Positions 1 through 9,039 are shown, counted from the first letter of the stretch. The stretch: 64,000 nucleotides of DNA from Pontibacillus chungwhensis (GCF_030166655.1 NZ_CP126446.1:1984001-2048000), one strand, 5' to 3'. The notes: a model not told the origin generated them from the sequence alone. Numbers and translations are program-made.

Positions 1-1
1 G

Positions 2-763
2 TCAGAAATGGAAAGAAGATATGAATTGTTCTCAGATACCGGGACAAGAAATATAGAAGGTTACAATGAACACATTCGAAAACATAACGCTGAAAGTGAA
101 GAAACCCAACCTCAGCTGCCTTATATTGTAGTACTTGTAGATGAACTGGCAGACTTAATGATGGTTGCATCAAACGAAGTGGAAGATGCGATAACACGCT
201 TAGCGCAAATGGCTCGTGCTGCTGGCATTCATTTAATTATCGCCACGCAGCGCCCTTCTGTAGATGTCATTACAGGTGTCATAAAAGCAAATATCCCTTC
301 TCGGATTGCGTTCAGTGTATCTTCACAAACGGATTCTCGTACTATTTTAGATTCAGGCGGGGCGGAAAAGTTACTCGGCCGGGGAGATATGTTATTTATT
401 CCTGTTGGTTCTTCAAAACCGACTCGTGTTCAAGGGGCTTTCCTTTCTGATGAAGAAGTAGAAAGGATTGTGGAACATTGTGTCGAACAGCAAAAAGCAC
501 AATATGAGGAAGAAATGATTCCTGAAGAAGAAAGTGAAGTAAAGCAAGAAGTGGATGATGATTTATATGAGGATGCTGTAGCTTTAGTGTTAGAAATGCA
601 AAGCGCAAGTGTGTCTATGTTACAACGAAGGTTCCGAATAGGTTATACTCGTGCAGCAAGATTAATTGATGCTATGGAAGATCGGCGTATTGTAGGACCA
701 TATGAGGGAAGTAAACCGAGAGAGGTTCTTGTATCACAATCTTCAGAGGAAATATCTTCTTAA
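2..763 (+). CDS. spoIIIE: DNA translocase SpoIIIE/FtsK, C-terminal part (5' end outside window)
   Basis: Membrane-anchored DNA pump that moves the chromosome into the forespore and resolves DNA trapped by septa. The reading frame is open to the window edge, so only about 253 C-terminal residues are present. The fragment holds the end of the RecA-like motor: Walker B as LVDELADL near nt 134-157, then ATQRPS and the sensor region [10 protein letters not shown]. An acidic linker follows, then the winged-helix gamma domain (about nt 560-740, with [15 protein letters not shown]) that reads orientation sequences. The N-terminal membrane domain and Walker A are not visible. Followed directly by a terminator and then ymfC, as in B. 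subtilis, which favours SpoIIIE over the paralogue SftA. Confidence 0.95.
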   Translation, partial: SEMERRYELFSDTGTRNIEGYNEHIRKHNAESEETQPQLPYIVVLVDELADLMMVASNEVEDAITRLAQMARAAGIHLIIATQRPSVDVITGVIKANIPSRIAFSVSSQTDSRTILDSGGAEKLLGRGDMLFIPVGSSKPTRVQGAFLSDEEVERIVEHCVEQQKAQYEEEMIPEEESEVKQEVDDDLYEDAVALVLEMQSASVSMLQRRFRIGYTRAARLIDAMEDRRIVGPYEGSKPREVLVSQSSEEISS

Positions 764-794
764 AGAAAGACACTATTGTGTCTTTCTTTTTTTT
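762..794 (+). terminator. Intrinsic terminator of spoIIIE
   Basis: Twelve-base stem AAAGAAAGACAC / GTGTCTTTCTTT with a 4-base loop, running into T8. It starts on the stop codon of spoIIIE. Confidence 0.9.
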
Positions 795-1013
795 ATGTCA
801 TACAGCATCTAGAAAGCGTTTACCCTCTTGTATGCCAGTGTGATCAATCGTTAACTGAATATTTAGTTTTGTCAGAAAAGAGGACATTTTGATAAAAATA
901 GTAGAATTCTATTTATTTATGCTCATAAAAGTGTTATATTAATCTCGAATATGATGAGTCGAACGTCAGATGTCAGATCTCTTAAAAGAGGAAACGCTTG
1001 GAGTGAACTACAT

Positions 1014-1739
1014 ATGAGTATAAGAACAGATACACGCCATTTATATTTACAAGTCATCGATCAGATTAAGAAAGATATTGATAATGGGAGATACAAAGAA
1101 AGGGAAAAACTCCCCTCTGAATTCCAGTTATCGAAGTTATTAGGTGTATCCAGGGCGACATTACGTGAGGCTCTTCGCATACTAGAGGAAGAGAACATTG
1201 TAACAAGACGTCACGGAGTTGGAACATTTGTTAACGCTAAACCAATCTTCTCATCTGGTATAGAAGAATTATTTAGTGTAACAGAAATGATTGAAAGAGG
1301 CGGCATGAAACCCGGAAGTCAGTACTTATCAACTGAGATGTTAGAAGCGACCGAAGAGGACGTTAAAAAATTTTATCCTTTTCATGTCGAAACATTCGCA
1401 AAAGTCGAACGAGTCAGAACAGCCGACGGAGAACCGGTAGTCTACTGTGTCGACAAAATTCCAAAAGGGCTGATTCCTTTAGAACATGTCCATAAAGAAG
1501 ATTCTATGTTTCAGCTTTTGGAAGAGTATAGTGAAAAAGTTGTGAGTTATGCTGTAACCTTCATTGAACCAGTAGGATACCAGGAACGAATCTCTACAAT
1601 ATTAAATTGTGAGCCAGATCAACCACTCTTATTGTTAAAGCAAATGCATTATACAACGGAAGATGAGCCTGTATTGTATTCGAGTAATTACTTCCGGGCC
1701 GACACGTTTGGATTCCACGTTTTGCGAAAAAGAGTGTAA
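1014..1739 (+). CDS. ymfC: GntR-family transcriptional regulator, HutC/YmfC type
   Basis: DNA-binding repressor of 241 residues. An N-terminal winged helix-turn-helix (about residues 5-70, with [20 protein letters not shown]) is followed by a UTRA ligand-binding domain (about 95-235). The start at 1014 is chosen because GGAG lies 10 bases upstream and the length equals that of YmfC; the frame also stays open back to 951. The gene sits 105 bases before nupN with no terminator between, so it may be co-transcribed with the nucleoside importer and control it; that link is inference. A 10-base palindrome TAGAATTCTA at 902-911 upstream is a candidate autoregulatory operator. The natural ligand is unknown. 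Confidence 0.9.
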   Translation: MSIRTDTRHLYLQVIDQIKKDIDNGRYKEREKLPSEFQLSKLLGVSRATLREALRILEEENIVTRRHGVGTFVNAKPIFSSGIEELFSVTEMIERGGMKPGSQYLSTEMLEATEEDVKKFYPFHVETFAKVERVRTADGEPVVYCVDKIPKGLIPLEHVHKEDSMFQLLEEYSEKVVSYAVTFIEPVGYQERISTILNCEPDQPLLLLKQMHYTTEDEPVLYSSNYFRADTFGFHVLRKRV

Positions 1740-1844
1740 GGGCTTACATTTAGGGTGATTATTTAAGGAGGTGGTGAGTCCGAAGGGGAAACGTTTTGTT
1801 TGATAATTGGTATTCTATTAATCTTTTTAAATTCGTAGGGGGTA

Positions 1845-3002
1845 ATGAATTTGAAACAAAGTCGTATTTTATTATTAGCGCTATTAATGGCGCTTGGCAT
1901 GATGTTAGCTGCGTGTGGTTCAGATGATGATGCTTCAACAGATTCAGACAGCGGTTCTGATAATGAGGATACAGAAGAGACAGACACTGATTCTGGCGGA
2001 GATTCCTCAGAAGATGCATCTGGTGGAAATAGTGATTTCACAGTTGCTATGGTTACAGATGTTGGTGGAGTAGACGATAAGTCGTTTAACCAATCAGCAT
2101 GGGAAGGTCTTAAGCAGTTCGGAGAAGATAACAACTTTGAAGAAGGAAAAGAGTACACATACTTACAATCTAATGAAGCAACTGATTATTCTCCAAACTT
2201 AAATCGTCTTGTACAACAAGGATATAACTTAGTTTATGGAATTGGTTATAAGTTACATGATGATATTGAAAATGTAGCTAAACAAAATCCAGACACTCAT
2301 TTTTCTATCGTGGACGATGTTGTTGAACAGCCAAACGTTGCAAGCATCACGTTTAAAGAACACCAAGGTTCATTCCTAGTAGGTGTTGCGGCTGCTAAGA
2401 AAACAAAAACAGATAAAATTGGGTTTGTTGGTGGAGTAGATGGTTTCCTTATTAATAAGTTCGAAGCAGGCTTCGTAGCCGGTGCAAAATCCGTTAACCC
2501 TGATATCGAAGTAGAAGTACAATATGCAGGTGGATTTGATCAACCAGCAAAAGGTAAATCAATTGCTAGTAACATGTATAACAGTGGAATCGACGTCATC
2601 TACCACGCTTCTGGTGGTACAGGTGTTGGAGTATTTAACCAGGCTAAAGACATCAAACAAAGTAATCCAGATGAAGATGTTTGGGTAATTGGTGTTGACC
2701 GTGACCAGTATGAAGAAGGTCAAGTTGGCGACAATAACGTAACGTTTACATCTATGATCAAACGTGTGGACATCGCTGTAGCGGACGTTGCGAAACAAGC
2801 TATGAATGGTGAATTCCCTGGTGGCGAACAAATTGCTTATGGTCTTAGTGATGACGCAGTAAGCGTTGCTGAAACAAACGAAGAAGCGTACACTGATGAG
2901 ATCAAAGAAGCTGTTAAAGAATGGAAAGATAAAATTACAAGTGGCGAAGTAGAAGTTCCAAAAGATCGTGACGAACTTGAAACTTACGTAAACAACTTGT
3001 AA
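1845..3002 (+). CDS. nupN: Nucleoside-binding lipoprotein (BMP/PnrA family) of the NupNOPQ ABC importer
   Basis: Extracytoplasmic substrate receptor tethered to the membrane by lipid. Signal peptide with lipobox LAAC (Cys24), then a Ser/Asp/Glu-rich linker to about residue 60, then the BMP domain starting FTVAMVTDVGGVDDKSFNQ. The family includes PnrA of Treponema and B. subtilis NupN (YufN), a guanosine receptor. The neighbours nupO, nupP and nupQ supply the ATPase and two permeases. Start choice is uncertain: the ATG at 1845 is only 2 bases after AGGGGG, whereas an in-frame TTG at 1851 has an 8-base spacing and would give a normal MKQSRILLL signal peptide. Substrate (guanosine or other purine nucleosides) is inferred from the family. 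Confidence 0.93.
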   Translation: MNLKQSRILLLALLMALGMMLAACGSDDDASTDSDSGSDNEDTEETDTDSGGDSSEDASGGNSDFTVAMVTDVGGVDDKSFNQSAWEGLKQFGEDNNFEEGKEYTYLQSNEATDYSPNLNRLVQQGYNLVYGIGYKLHDDIENVAKQNPDTHFSIVDDVVEQPNVASITFKEHQGSFLVGVAAAKKTKTDKIGFVGGVDGFLINKFEAGFVAGAKSVNPDIEVEVQYAGGFDQPAKGKSIASNMYNSGIDVIYHASGGTGVGVFNQAKDIKQSNPDEDVWVIGVDRDQYEEGQVGDNNVTFTSMIKRVDIAVADVAKQAMNGEFPGGEQIAYGLSDDAVSVAETNEEAYTDEIKEAVKEWKDKITSGEVEVPKDRDELETYVNNL

Positions 3003-3020
3003 GAAATAAGAATGGGTCGA

Positions 3021-3058
3021 AAGAGGCTGATCTTTTTACGAAAGTCAGCCTCTTTTGT
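3021..3058 (+). terminator. Terminator-like hairpin after nupN
   Basis: Eleven-base stem AAAGAGGCTGA / TCAGCCTCTTT with a short T run. It lies between receptor and ATPase genes of one operon, so it is probably a partial terminator or 3' stabiliser giving excess receptor mRNA. Confidence 0.8.
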
Positions 3059-3080
3059 ACCTCGTTTAATAAAAAGTCAT

Positions 3081-3120
3081 CAAATGAAAAGGACATCCGA
3101 TGACCGGCCCTTTTCATTTG
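3081..3120 (+). other. Second hairpin in the nupN-nupO gap
   Basis: Perfect 12-base stem CAAATGAAAAGG / CCTTTTCATTTG around a 16-base loop, without a following T tract. Probably an mRNA processing or stability element between nupN and nupO; no known family recognised. Confidence 0.6.
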
Positions 3121-3221
3121 CTGATTTTAATCACATGTTTGTTTTAGGACGAACATGAGGAGAGGGTCGATATTCATTTAAGGATATCGTGTTTTCTAAT
3201 GGAAGTGGGGGAGTGAATAAA

Positions 3222-4751
3222 GTGGACTATGTTATTGAAATGTTAAACATTCGAAAAGAATTTCCAGGGATTGTAGCGAATGATAATATTAATCTTCAAG
3301 TTAAAAAAGGAGAAATCCATGCACTCTTGGGTGAAAATGGTGCAGGAAAATCTACTTTAATGAACGTTCTTTTTGGGTTATATCAACCTGAAAAAGGTGA
3401 AATTCGAGTTAATGGCAAGCCGGTTAAGATCACGAATCCTAACATTGCTAACGACTTAGGGATTGGAATGGTGCACCAGCACTTTATGCTTGTTGATACT
3501 TTTAGCGTTACAGAAAATATCATTTTAGGTTCTGAACCGAAAAAATCAGGAACTGTAGACATAAAGAAGGCTGAGGCAGAAGTACAAGAAATTTCAGAAC
3601 GTTATGGGTTGAAAGTTGATCCAACAGCTAAAATTAAAGATATCTCTGTTGGAATGCAGCAACGTGTGGAGATCTTGAAAACCCTTTATCGCGGGGCTGA
3701 TATCCTTATATTAGACGAGCCAACAGCGGTCTTAACACCTCAGGAAATTCATGAATTAATAGAAATTATGAAAACCCTTATTCAAGAAGGGAAATCTATT
3801 ATTCTAATTACACACAAACTAAAAGAAATCATGGAAGTATGTGATCGATGTACGGTTATTCGTAAGGGTCAAGGTATTGGCACTGTCGATGTTAGCGAAA
3901 CGTCTACAACAGAACTTGCATCATTAATGGTTGGTCGGGAAGTTAGCTTTAGTACAGAAAAGACTCCTGCTCATCCTGAAGGAGATGTACTCAAGATTTC
4001 CGATCTTAGAGTTAAAGATTCACGTGGTGCTGAGATGGTAAAAGGATTACAGCTTGACGTTAAAGCAGGAGAAATCGTTGGTATAGCTGGGGTAGATGGT
4101 AACGGTCAAAGTGAACTTATTGAAGCGATAGCTGGTCTTAGAAAGGTAGAATCAGGTTCTATTCTATTAAATAATGAAGACATAACTCATTTTAAACCTA
4201 GAAAAGTAACAGAATCTGGGGTAGCGCATATCCCTCAAGACCGTCATAAGTTTGGTCTTGTACTTGATTTTCCAATTGGAGAAAACATGGTTCTACAAAA
4301 CTATTATCAAAAACCCTACTCTTCTATGGGAATTTTAAATTATAAAGAGATTTATAAACAAGCAAATAAATTAATTAAAGAATACGACGTCCGTACACCG
4401 AGTGAACACACCCCTGCAAGAGCATTGTCTGGTGGTAATCAGCAAAAAGCTATTATTGGACGGGAAGTGGACCGTTCCCCGGACTTATTAATTGCTGCAC
4501 AACCGACTCGTGGTTTAGATGTTGGGGCGATTGAATTCATTCATAAGAAGTTGATTGAGGAGCGGGACAAAGGCAAGGCCGTCTTGCTTTTATCCTTTGA
4601 ACTAGAAGAGATTATGAATGTAAGTGATCGAATAGCCATTATGTTTGATGGGCAAATCGTAGCTAATGTTCGTCCTGAAGAAACGACAGAACAAGAGTTA
4701 GGGTTATTAATGGCAGGTAGTCAAGTAGAAGAGAAAGCAGGTGAAAGCTAA
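3222..4751 (+). CDS. nupO: Nucleoside ABC importer, ATPase with two nucleotide-binding domains
   Basis: Cytoplasmic ATPase of 509 residues powering NupPQ. The first ABC domain has Walker A GENGAGKST and Walker B LILDEPTAVLTP. The second has a degenerate Walker A (GVDGNGQSE) and the motif QPTRGLDVGA, as is usual in the sugar/nucleoside (RbsA/YufO) family, so ATP hydrolysis is expected mainly at one site. The start is set at GTG 3222, 9 bases after GGGGAG, giving VDYVIEMLNIRK, which matches the family start; an upstream GTG at 3189 lacks such a site. The stop overlaps the nupP start by one base. Confidence 0.93.
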   Translation: MDYVIEMLNIRKEFPGIVANDNINLQVKKGEIHALLGENGAGKSTLMNVLFGLYQPEKGEIRVNGKPVKITNPNIANDLGIGMVHQHFMLVDTFSVTENIILGSEPKKSGTVDIKKAEAEVQEISERYGLKVDPTAKIKDISVGMQQRVEILKTLYRGADILILDEPTAVLTPQEIHELIEIMKTLIQEGKSIILITHKLKEIMEVCDRCTVIRKGQGIGTVDVSETSTTELASLMVGREVSFSTEKTPAHPEGDVLKISDLRVKDSRGAEMVKGLQLDVKAGEIVGIAGVDGNGQSELIEAIAGLRKVESGSILLNNEDITHFKPRKVTESGVAHIPQDRHKFGLVLDFPIGENMVLQNYYQKPYSSMGILNYKEIYKQANKLIKEYDVRTPSEHTPARALSGGNQQKAIIGREVDRSPDLLIAAQPTRGLDVGAIEFIHKKLIEERDKGKAVLLLSFELEEIMNVSDRIAIMFDGQIVANVRPEETTEQELGLLMAGSQVEEKAGES

Positions 4752-5797
4752 TGCTCTCAAACCAGAGATTTATTAATGTTTTAATCCCGATTATTTCAGT
4801 CATTCTTGGGTTATTAGCTGGTGCTATCATTATGCTATGCTTCGGCTATAATCCTATAGATGGATATTCCGCCCTATACGAAGGTGCTTTTGGGAATTCC
4901 TATTTTACTGGCGAAACCATTGTAAAGGTTGCCCCTTTAATATTATCGGGAATAGCAGTTGCGTTTGCTTTTAGAACTGGATTGTTTAATATCGGTGTAG
5001 AAGGTCAGGTATTTGTAGGATGGTTAGCTTCTGTTTGGGTTGGTATTTCCTTTGAAGCTCCTATGATTATCCATCTTCCTCTTGCCATATTAGCAGCGGC
5101 GGTAGCTGGTGCGTTATGGGGATTTGTTCCTGGATTTTTAAAAGCACGTTTTGGCGTTCATGAAGTAATCGTTTCGATTATGATGAACTATATCGCTTTA
5201 TATACATGTAACGCATTAATACGTAATGTGTTAACTGATCGTTTGGATAGTACGGACCGAGTAGCGGATTCAGCATCGTTATCTTCACAGCTGTTTTATG
5301 ATTTAACAGGTTCTCGTCTCCATTGGGGGGCAGTTATTGCTTTATTACTTGCTTTTGTGATGTGGTTTATATTAGAAAAAACCACTAAAGGATATGAACT
5401 ACGTTCCGTAGGGTTTAACCAGAATGCTTCTAATTATGCCGGTATGAATGTGAATCGTAATATTGTGTATTCTTTCTTAATTTCTGGTTCATTTGCTGGG
5501 GTGGCCGGAGCCATGCAAGGTCTTGGTACATATGGAAATATGTTTGTCCAATCAAGTTTTACAAATATCGGATTTGATGGAATTGCCGTAGCGCTCTTAG
5601 GTGGTAACACAGCTCTAGGGTCTGTGTTTGGAGCTTTCTTATTTGGGACATTGAAAAATGGAGCTGGAAGCATGCCCCTTGTTGCCAATATACCGAAAGA
5701 GTTAGTTGATATTATTGTTGCACTAATTATTTTCTTTGTAGCATCAGGCTATATTATTCGCTGGGCGTTAACACGTGTTAAAAGGGAGGAAAAATAA
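4751..5797 (+). CDS. nupP: Nucleoside ABC importer permease (BPD_transp_2 family)
   Basis: Integral membrane subunit of 348 residues with about eight to ten hydrophobic spans. It carries the family segment FRTGLFNIGVEGQ near residue 75 and the cytoplasmic coupling region FGVHEVIVSIMMNYIALY. Its start codon overlaps the nupO stop (TAATG), indicating translational coupling, and nupQ begins on the base after its stop. It forms the channel with NupQ for purine nucleosides delivered by NupN. Function assigned by operon context and family resemblance. Confidence 0.92.
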   Translation: MLSNQRFINVLIPIISVILGLLAGAIIMLCFGYNPIDGYSALYEGAFGNSYFTGETIVKVAPLILSGIAVAFAFRTGLFNIGVEGQVFVGWLASVWVGISFEAPMIIHLPLAILAAAVAGALWGFVPGFLKARFGVHEVIVSIMMNYIALYTCNALIRNVLTDRLDSTDRVADSASLSSQLFYDLTGSRLHWGAVIALLLAFVMWFILEKTTKGYELRSVGFNQNASNYAGMNVNRNIVYSFLISGSFAGVAGAMQGLGTYGNMFVQSSFTNIGFDGIAVALLGGNTALGSVFGAFLFGTLKNGAGSMPLVANIPKELVDIIVALIIFFVASGYIIRWALTRVKREEK

Positions 5798-6754
5798 ATG
5801 AATATCATAGATATTTTACTAGCGATTATTCCTGTTACGATCTTTTACGCTGCTCCTCTTATTTTAACAGCCCTAGGCGGGGTATTTAGTGAACGTGCAG
5901 GCGTGGTTAATATTGGTTTAGAGGGCTTGATGGTGATGGGTGCTTTCACGGCTATTGTCAGCAACTTAATGTTGGCTGATACGCTTGGTAGTTTAACACC
6001 TTATGTCTCCCTTTTATTAGCAGCTATTGTGTCAGGGCTCTTCGCGATTATTCATGCCGTTGCCTCCGTTTCATTTAGGGCAGACCAGGTCGTTAGTGGC
6101 GTAGCTATTAATTTCCTAGCTCTTGGAGTTTCTTTATTCTTAGTTCAAGAACTTTACGGAGCAGGTCAAACGGGTCAAGTTTCGCAGCCCATTTATACAC
6201 AAGACATTCCTCTTTTAAGTGATATCCCTATTATAGGAGAAATGTTTTTCACTCACCATATTACCTCATACCTTGCAGTTATTCTTGCGTTTGTAGTGTG
6301 GTTCGTGATTTTTAAAACGCCATTTGGACTTCGTCTTCGTTCAGTAGGGGAACACCCTATGGCAGCAGACACCAACGGAATTAACGTGTACCGTACACGT
6401 TATATTGGCGTCATCTTATCTGGAGTTTTCGCTGGTCTTGGTGGGGGAGTCTTCGCTTTGACGATTACAGGTAACTTCTCCGGGGCTACGATTAGCGGGC
6501 AAGGATTTATGGCACTTGCGGCTATGATCTTTGGAAAGTGGCATCCTTTAGGCGCAATGGGAGCGGCGTTCTTCTTTGGTTTCGCTCAAAGCTTAAGCGA
6601 TGTGGCAGCTGGAATTCCTTTATTAGAAAGTATTCCGTCTGTTTTCCTATTAATAGCACCTTACGTTTTAACGATTCTTGCCTTAGCTGGATTTATTGGG
6701 CGGGCAGAAGCGCCTAAAGCAATCGGAACTCCTTATATTAAAGGTAGTCGATAA
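5798..6754 (+). CDS. nupQ: Nucleoside ABC importer permease, second subunit
   Basis: Integral membrane protein of 318 residues, shorter than NupP but homologous to it: note FSERAGVVNIGLEGLMVMGAF, the same segment as in NupP. About eight to nine spans. A GGGAGGA ribosome site lies inside the nupP 3' end and the ATG follows the nupP stop directly. Last gene of the nup operon; a strong terminator follows. Heterodimeric permeases of this kind are known for B. subtilis NupPQ. Confidence 0.92.
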   Translation: MNIIDILLAIIPVTIFYAAPLILTALGGVFSERAGVVNIGLEGLMVMGAFTAIVSNLMLADTLGSLTPYVSLLLAAIVSGLFAIIHAVASVSFRADQVVSGVAINFLALGVSLFLVQELYGAGQTGQVSQPIYTQDIPLLSDIPIIGEMFFTHHITSYLAVILAFVVWFVIFKTPFGLRLRSVGEHPMAADTNGINVYRTRYIGVILSGVFAGLGGGVFALTITGNFSGATISGQGFMALAAMIFGKWHPLGAMGAAFFFGFAQSLSDVAAGIPLLESIPSVFLLIAPYVLTILALAGFIGRAEAPKAIGTPYIKGSR

Positions 6755-6790
6755 AATTTCAAAAAGTTTAGTAATAAGAACTAGCAGTCA

Positions 6791-6827
6791 AGCACCCTAA
6801 AGATCAAGATCTTTAGGGTGCTTTTTT
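6791..6827 (+). terminator. Terminator of the nup operon
   Basis: Near-perfect palindrome: AGCACCCTAAAGATC pairs with GATCTTTAGGGTGCT and runs into T6. Confidence 0.92.
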
Positions 6828-7122
6828 GGGTTAAGATGTGCCAGTCTTATTAATATCAAAATAACGAATTTAAAAGTTAATGAGAGATTCGCATCTATAA
6901 AGATATCGTATAAAAACTTAGTAGTAACTCCGAAAAGATGTAAGAAATAATGAAAAAGAGTTCATACAGCTAAATCCTCCTTTAGTCGTATACCTATTAC
7001 ATATGGTTATAAGACGTATAAAGTATTTTTAAAGGCTAACTGGACATGGTACATTAATATGTGAATATTCAGAAAAATAATAAGGCAGAAGACGTTTGCG
7101 TAAGAGAAGGATTGAGATCTTT
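6828..7122 (+). other. Intergenic stretch, AT-rich, no clear gene
   Basis: About 300 bases without a supported gene. The only items noticed are a minus-strand mini-ORF of 15 codons (6918-6965) with a good ribosome site and a weak promoter-like TGGACA (7041 region) ahead of the symporter operon. No riboswitch pattern recognised. Confidence 0.5.
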
Positions 7123-7136
7123 TGTAAGCGTTTTCT
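7123..7136 (+). promoter_or_regulatory. cre site (CcpA operator) before the symporter operon
   Basis: TGTAAGCGTTTTCT matches the consensus TGWAARCGYTWNCW at all positions. It ends 20 bases before the TTG of the accessory peptide. Close to the translation start, it would most likely mediate catabolite repression by blocking transcription. Confidence 0.8.
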
Positions 7137-7155
7137 TTTAGGGGAGGGGAAATCT

Positions 7156-7266
7156 TTGTTAGGTATGGAGAGTGTTTCAATTGCTGTTATTTGGGTTTTG
7201 ACAGTACTGTCTACGGTTGGATGTGTCATTTATGGAGCATTAATGTGGAATAAAGGAGGGAATTAG
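7156..7266 (+). CDS. Small membrane peptide, symporter accessory protein
   Basis: A 36-residue single-span protein starting at TTG 7156, 6 bases after the site GGAGGGG; residues 6-30 are hydrophobic (ESVSIAVIWVLTVLST then GCVIYGAL) and the tail is WNKGGN. Such short proteins ending in a Trp-Asn-Lys motif occur directly before SSS-family symporters in Bacillaceae and are called symporter small accessory proteins. Its own 3' end contains the AAAGGAGGGA ribosome site of the symporter, which starts 2 bases after its stop, so the two are translationally coupled. A later ATG at 7165 has poorer spacing. Function by analogy with MetS and YhdT-type accessory peptides is inference. Confidence 0.8.
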   Translation: MLGMESVSIAVIWVLTVLSTVGCVIYGALMWNKGGN

Positions 7267-7268
7267 GA

Positions 7269-8852
7269 ATGAATATGTCTATTTTAATCCCTCTTTGCAT
7301 TGCTTATATTGGTGTAATGTCGGGATTGGCTTACTATGGTTATAAAAAGACGGTAACAGAATCAGATTATTTACTGGGTGGAAGAAACATCAACCCTATC
7401 GTTATGGCTCTTTCTTATGGGGCTACATTTATTAGTACGTCTGCCTTAGTAGGATTTGGTGGAGTAGGCTCTGTTTTTGGTATGGGCCTTCTATGGTTAG
7501 CATTTTTAAACATTGTGTTAGGGATATTTGTTGCGTTTGCTGTGTTTGGCACTCGTATTAGGAGATTATCCCTCGAACTCGACGCTTCTACCTTTCCGTC
7601 CTTATTGGGTAAGCGGTTTAATTCAAAATTTATTACCGTTTTTTCCGGTGCTATGATCTTCATCTTTATGCCGGCTTATACGAGTATTGTATTAATTGGA
7701 GGGGGACGTTTCCTACAGGAATCTTTATCGCTGAATTTTAACTTATCCCTTTTTATTTTGGCTGCAATTATTGCTTTATATGTTATTAGCGGTGGTATTA
7801 AAGCTGTGATGTACACGGATGCATTTGGAGCTGTGATTATGCTAGTTGGAATGGTGATTCTTCTAGTTGTTACTTATCAGTCTGTTGGTGGTGTCGTTGA
7901 TGGCCATGCAGCCTTAACAGCTTTGAAAGATATGGTCCCGGATTCACTGAGTGCTGGCGGGCACCAAGGTTGGACGAGTATGCCGGTTTTAGGAAGCCCT
8001 CTTTGGTGGACGCTTGTAAGTACCATTATTATGGGTGTAGGGATCGGTGTTTTAGCACAGCCTCAGTTAATGATGCGATGTATGACAGTTAAAGATGACA
8101 GAGCTTTATATCGATCTGTTTTAATTGGAGGGTTATTCATCTTCTTCATGACGGGTGCTGCATTTATCATTGGGCCATTGAGTAATGTTTATTTTGTTGA
8201 AACCACAGGGCAACTCTCCATTGCAGCAGCAGGAGGGAATTCTGATTTAGTTATTCCAAAGTTTATTAATAGTCTAATGCCAGAGTGGTTTATCTATTTA
8301 TTTACGTTGACCTTATTGTCAGCAACGATCTCCACTATTAGTTCATTGGTGCACTTACAAGCTTCTGCTTTTGGTGAAGATATTATGAAAACACTCGGTG
8401 TTAAGAGAGGGAAAAATGGGCACAGCATGACGCGGATCGGAGTAGTGATTGGAATGTTGGCTGCAATTGGTCTGGCGTATGTATTACCTGGAGGTGTCAT
8501 TGCGAGAGCGACGGCATTTTGGTTTGGAATATGTGCAGCTGGTTTCCTCCCTACTCTAATGGGGGCATTATTTTGGAAAAAGGCTTCTAAGAACGGGGCT
8601 ATTTTTAGTATAATAACAGGATTCTCAGTCAGTATATTAGGGTTTTTGTTTCTTCATGTGAAAGAGTCAGGGGTGATTGGGTTATCAAGTGCTATATTTG
8701 GGAAAGATGCATTGCTGGCATTCCCATGGACACATATTGACCCCTTGATGTATTCATTACCTTTGTCGGCGATTGTTTTTGTAACTGTAAGTTTATTAGA
8801 CAGGGATAAGGATTTAAAAGCTGATACTGAGATGAAATCGATTGTAAAGTAA
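7269..8852 (+). CDS. Sodium:solute symporter, SSS family
   Basis: Secondary transporter of 527 residues with about thirteen membrane spans, expected to import an organic solute with sodium. Family marks: SDYLLGGRNINPIVMALSYG near residue 35 and the segment SGGIKAVMYTDAFG near 175. It resembles the branch with proline, pantothenate and short-chain-acid carriers, but I cannot name the substrate. It is translated with the upstream accessory peptide and preceded by a perfect cre site, so it probably serves uptake of a secondary carbon source that is repressed by glucose. A terminator follows. Confidence 0.9.
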   Translation: MNMSILIPLCIAYIGVMSGLAYYGYKKTVTESDYLLGGRNINPIVMALSYGATFISTSALVGFGGVGSVFGMGLLWLAFLNIVLGIFVAFAVFGTRIRRLSLELDASTFPSLLGKRFNSKFITVFSGAMIFIFMPAYTSIVLIGGGRFLQESLSLNFNLSLFILAAIIALYVISGGIKAVMYTDAFGAVIMLVGMVILLVVTYQSVGGVVDGHAALTALKDMVPDSLSAGGHQGWTSMPVLGSPLWWTLVSTIIMGVGIGVLAQPQLMMRCMTVKDDRALYRSVLIGGLFIFFMTGAAFIIGPLSNVYFVETTGQLSIAAAGGNSDLVIPKFINSLMPEWFIYLFTLTLLSATISTISSLVHLQASAFGEDIMKTLGVKRGKNGHSMTRIGVVIGMLAAIGLAYVLPGGVIARATAFWFGICAAGFLPTLMGALFWKKASKNGAIFSIITGFSVSILGFLFLHVKESGVIGLSSAIFGKDALLAFPWTHIDPLMYSLPLSAIVFVTVSLLDRDKDLKADTEMKSIVK

Positions 8853-8858
8853 TTGACT

Positions 8859-8899
8859 ACACCGCTCTTTTCTTAGTTAAGAATAGGGGCGGTGTTTTT
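8859..8899 (+). terminator. Terminator of the symporter operon
   Basis: ACACCGC / GCGGTGT stem with additional pairing inside the loop, followed by T5. Confidence 0.75.
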
Positions 8900-9039
8900 G
8901 CGTGTGATCCACATTTCTCATTATTCGCATTCTAAATGAAAACACGTTACAATCAAAGAATACTTAAACTATTGGATAGTTTTTCATACATTAAGATAAG
9001 CTAACCATAACAAGTGTGACTCAAGAAGGAGGAAGTCCG

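Noticed and set aside
811..824. cre-like AGAAAGCGTTTACC upstream of ymfC
   Set aside because: Two mismatches to the consensus and about 190 bases from the gene start, upstream of any promoter-like sequence; too weak to claim.
1763..2158. 131-codon minus-strand open frame across the start of nupN
   Set aside because: It is antisense to the acidic Ser/Asp linker of the lipoprotein, whose low-complexity codons avoid stops on the other strand; no ribosome site.
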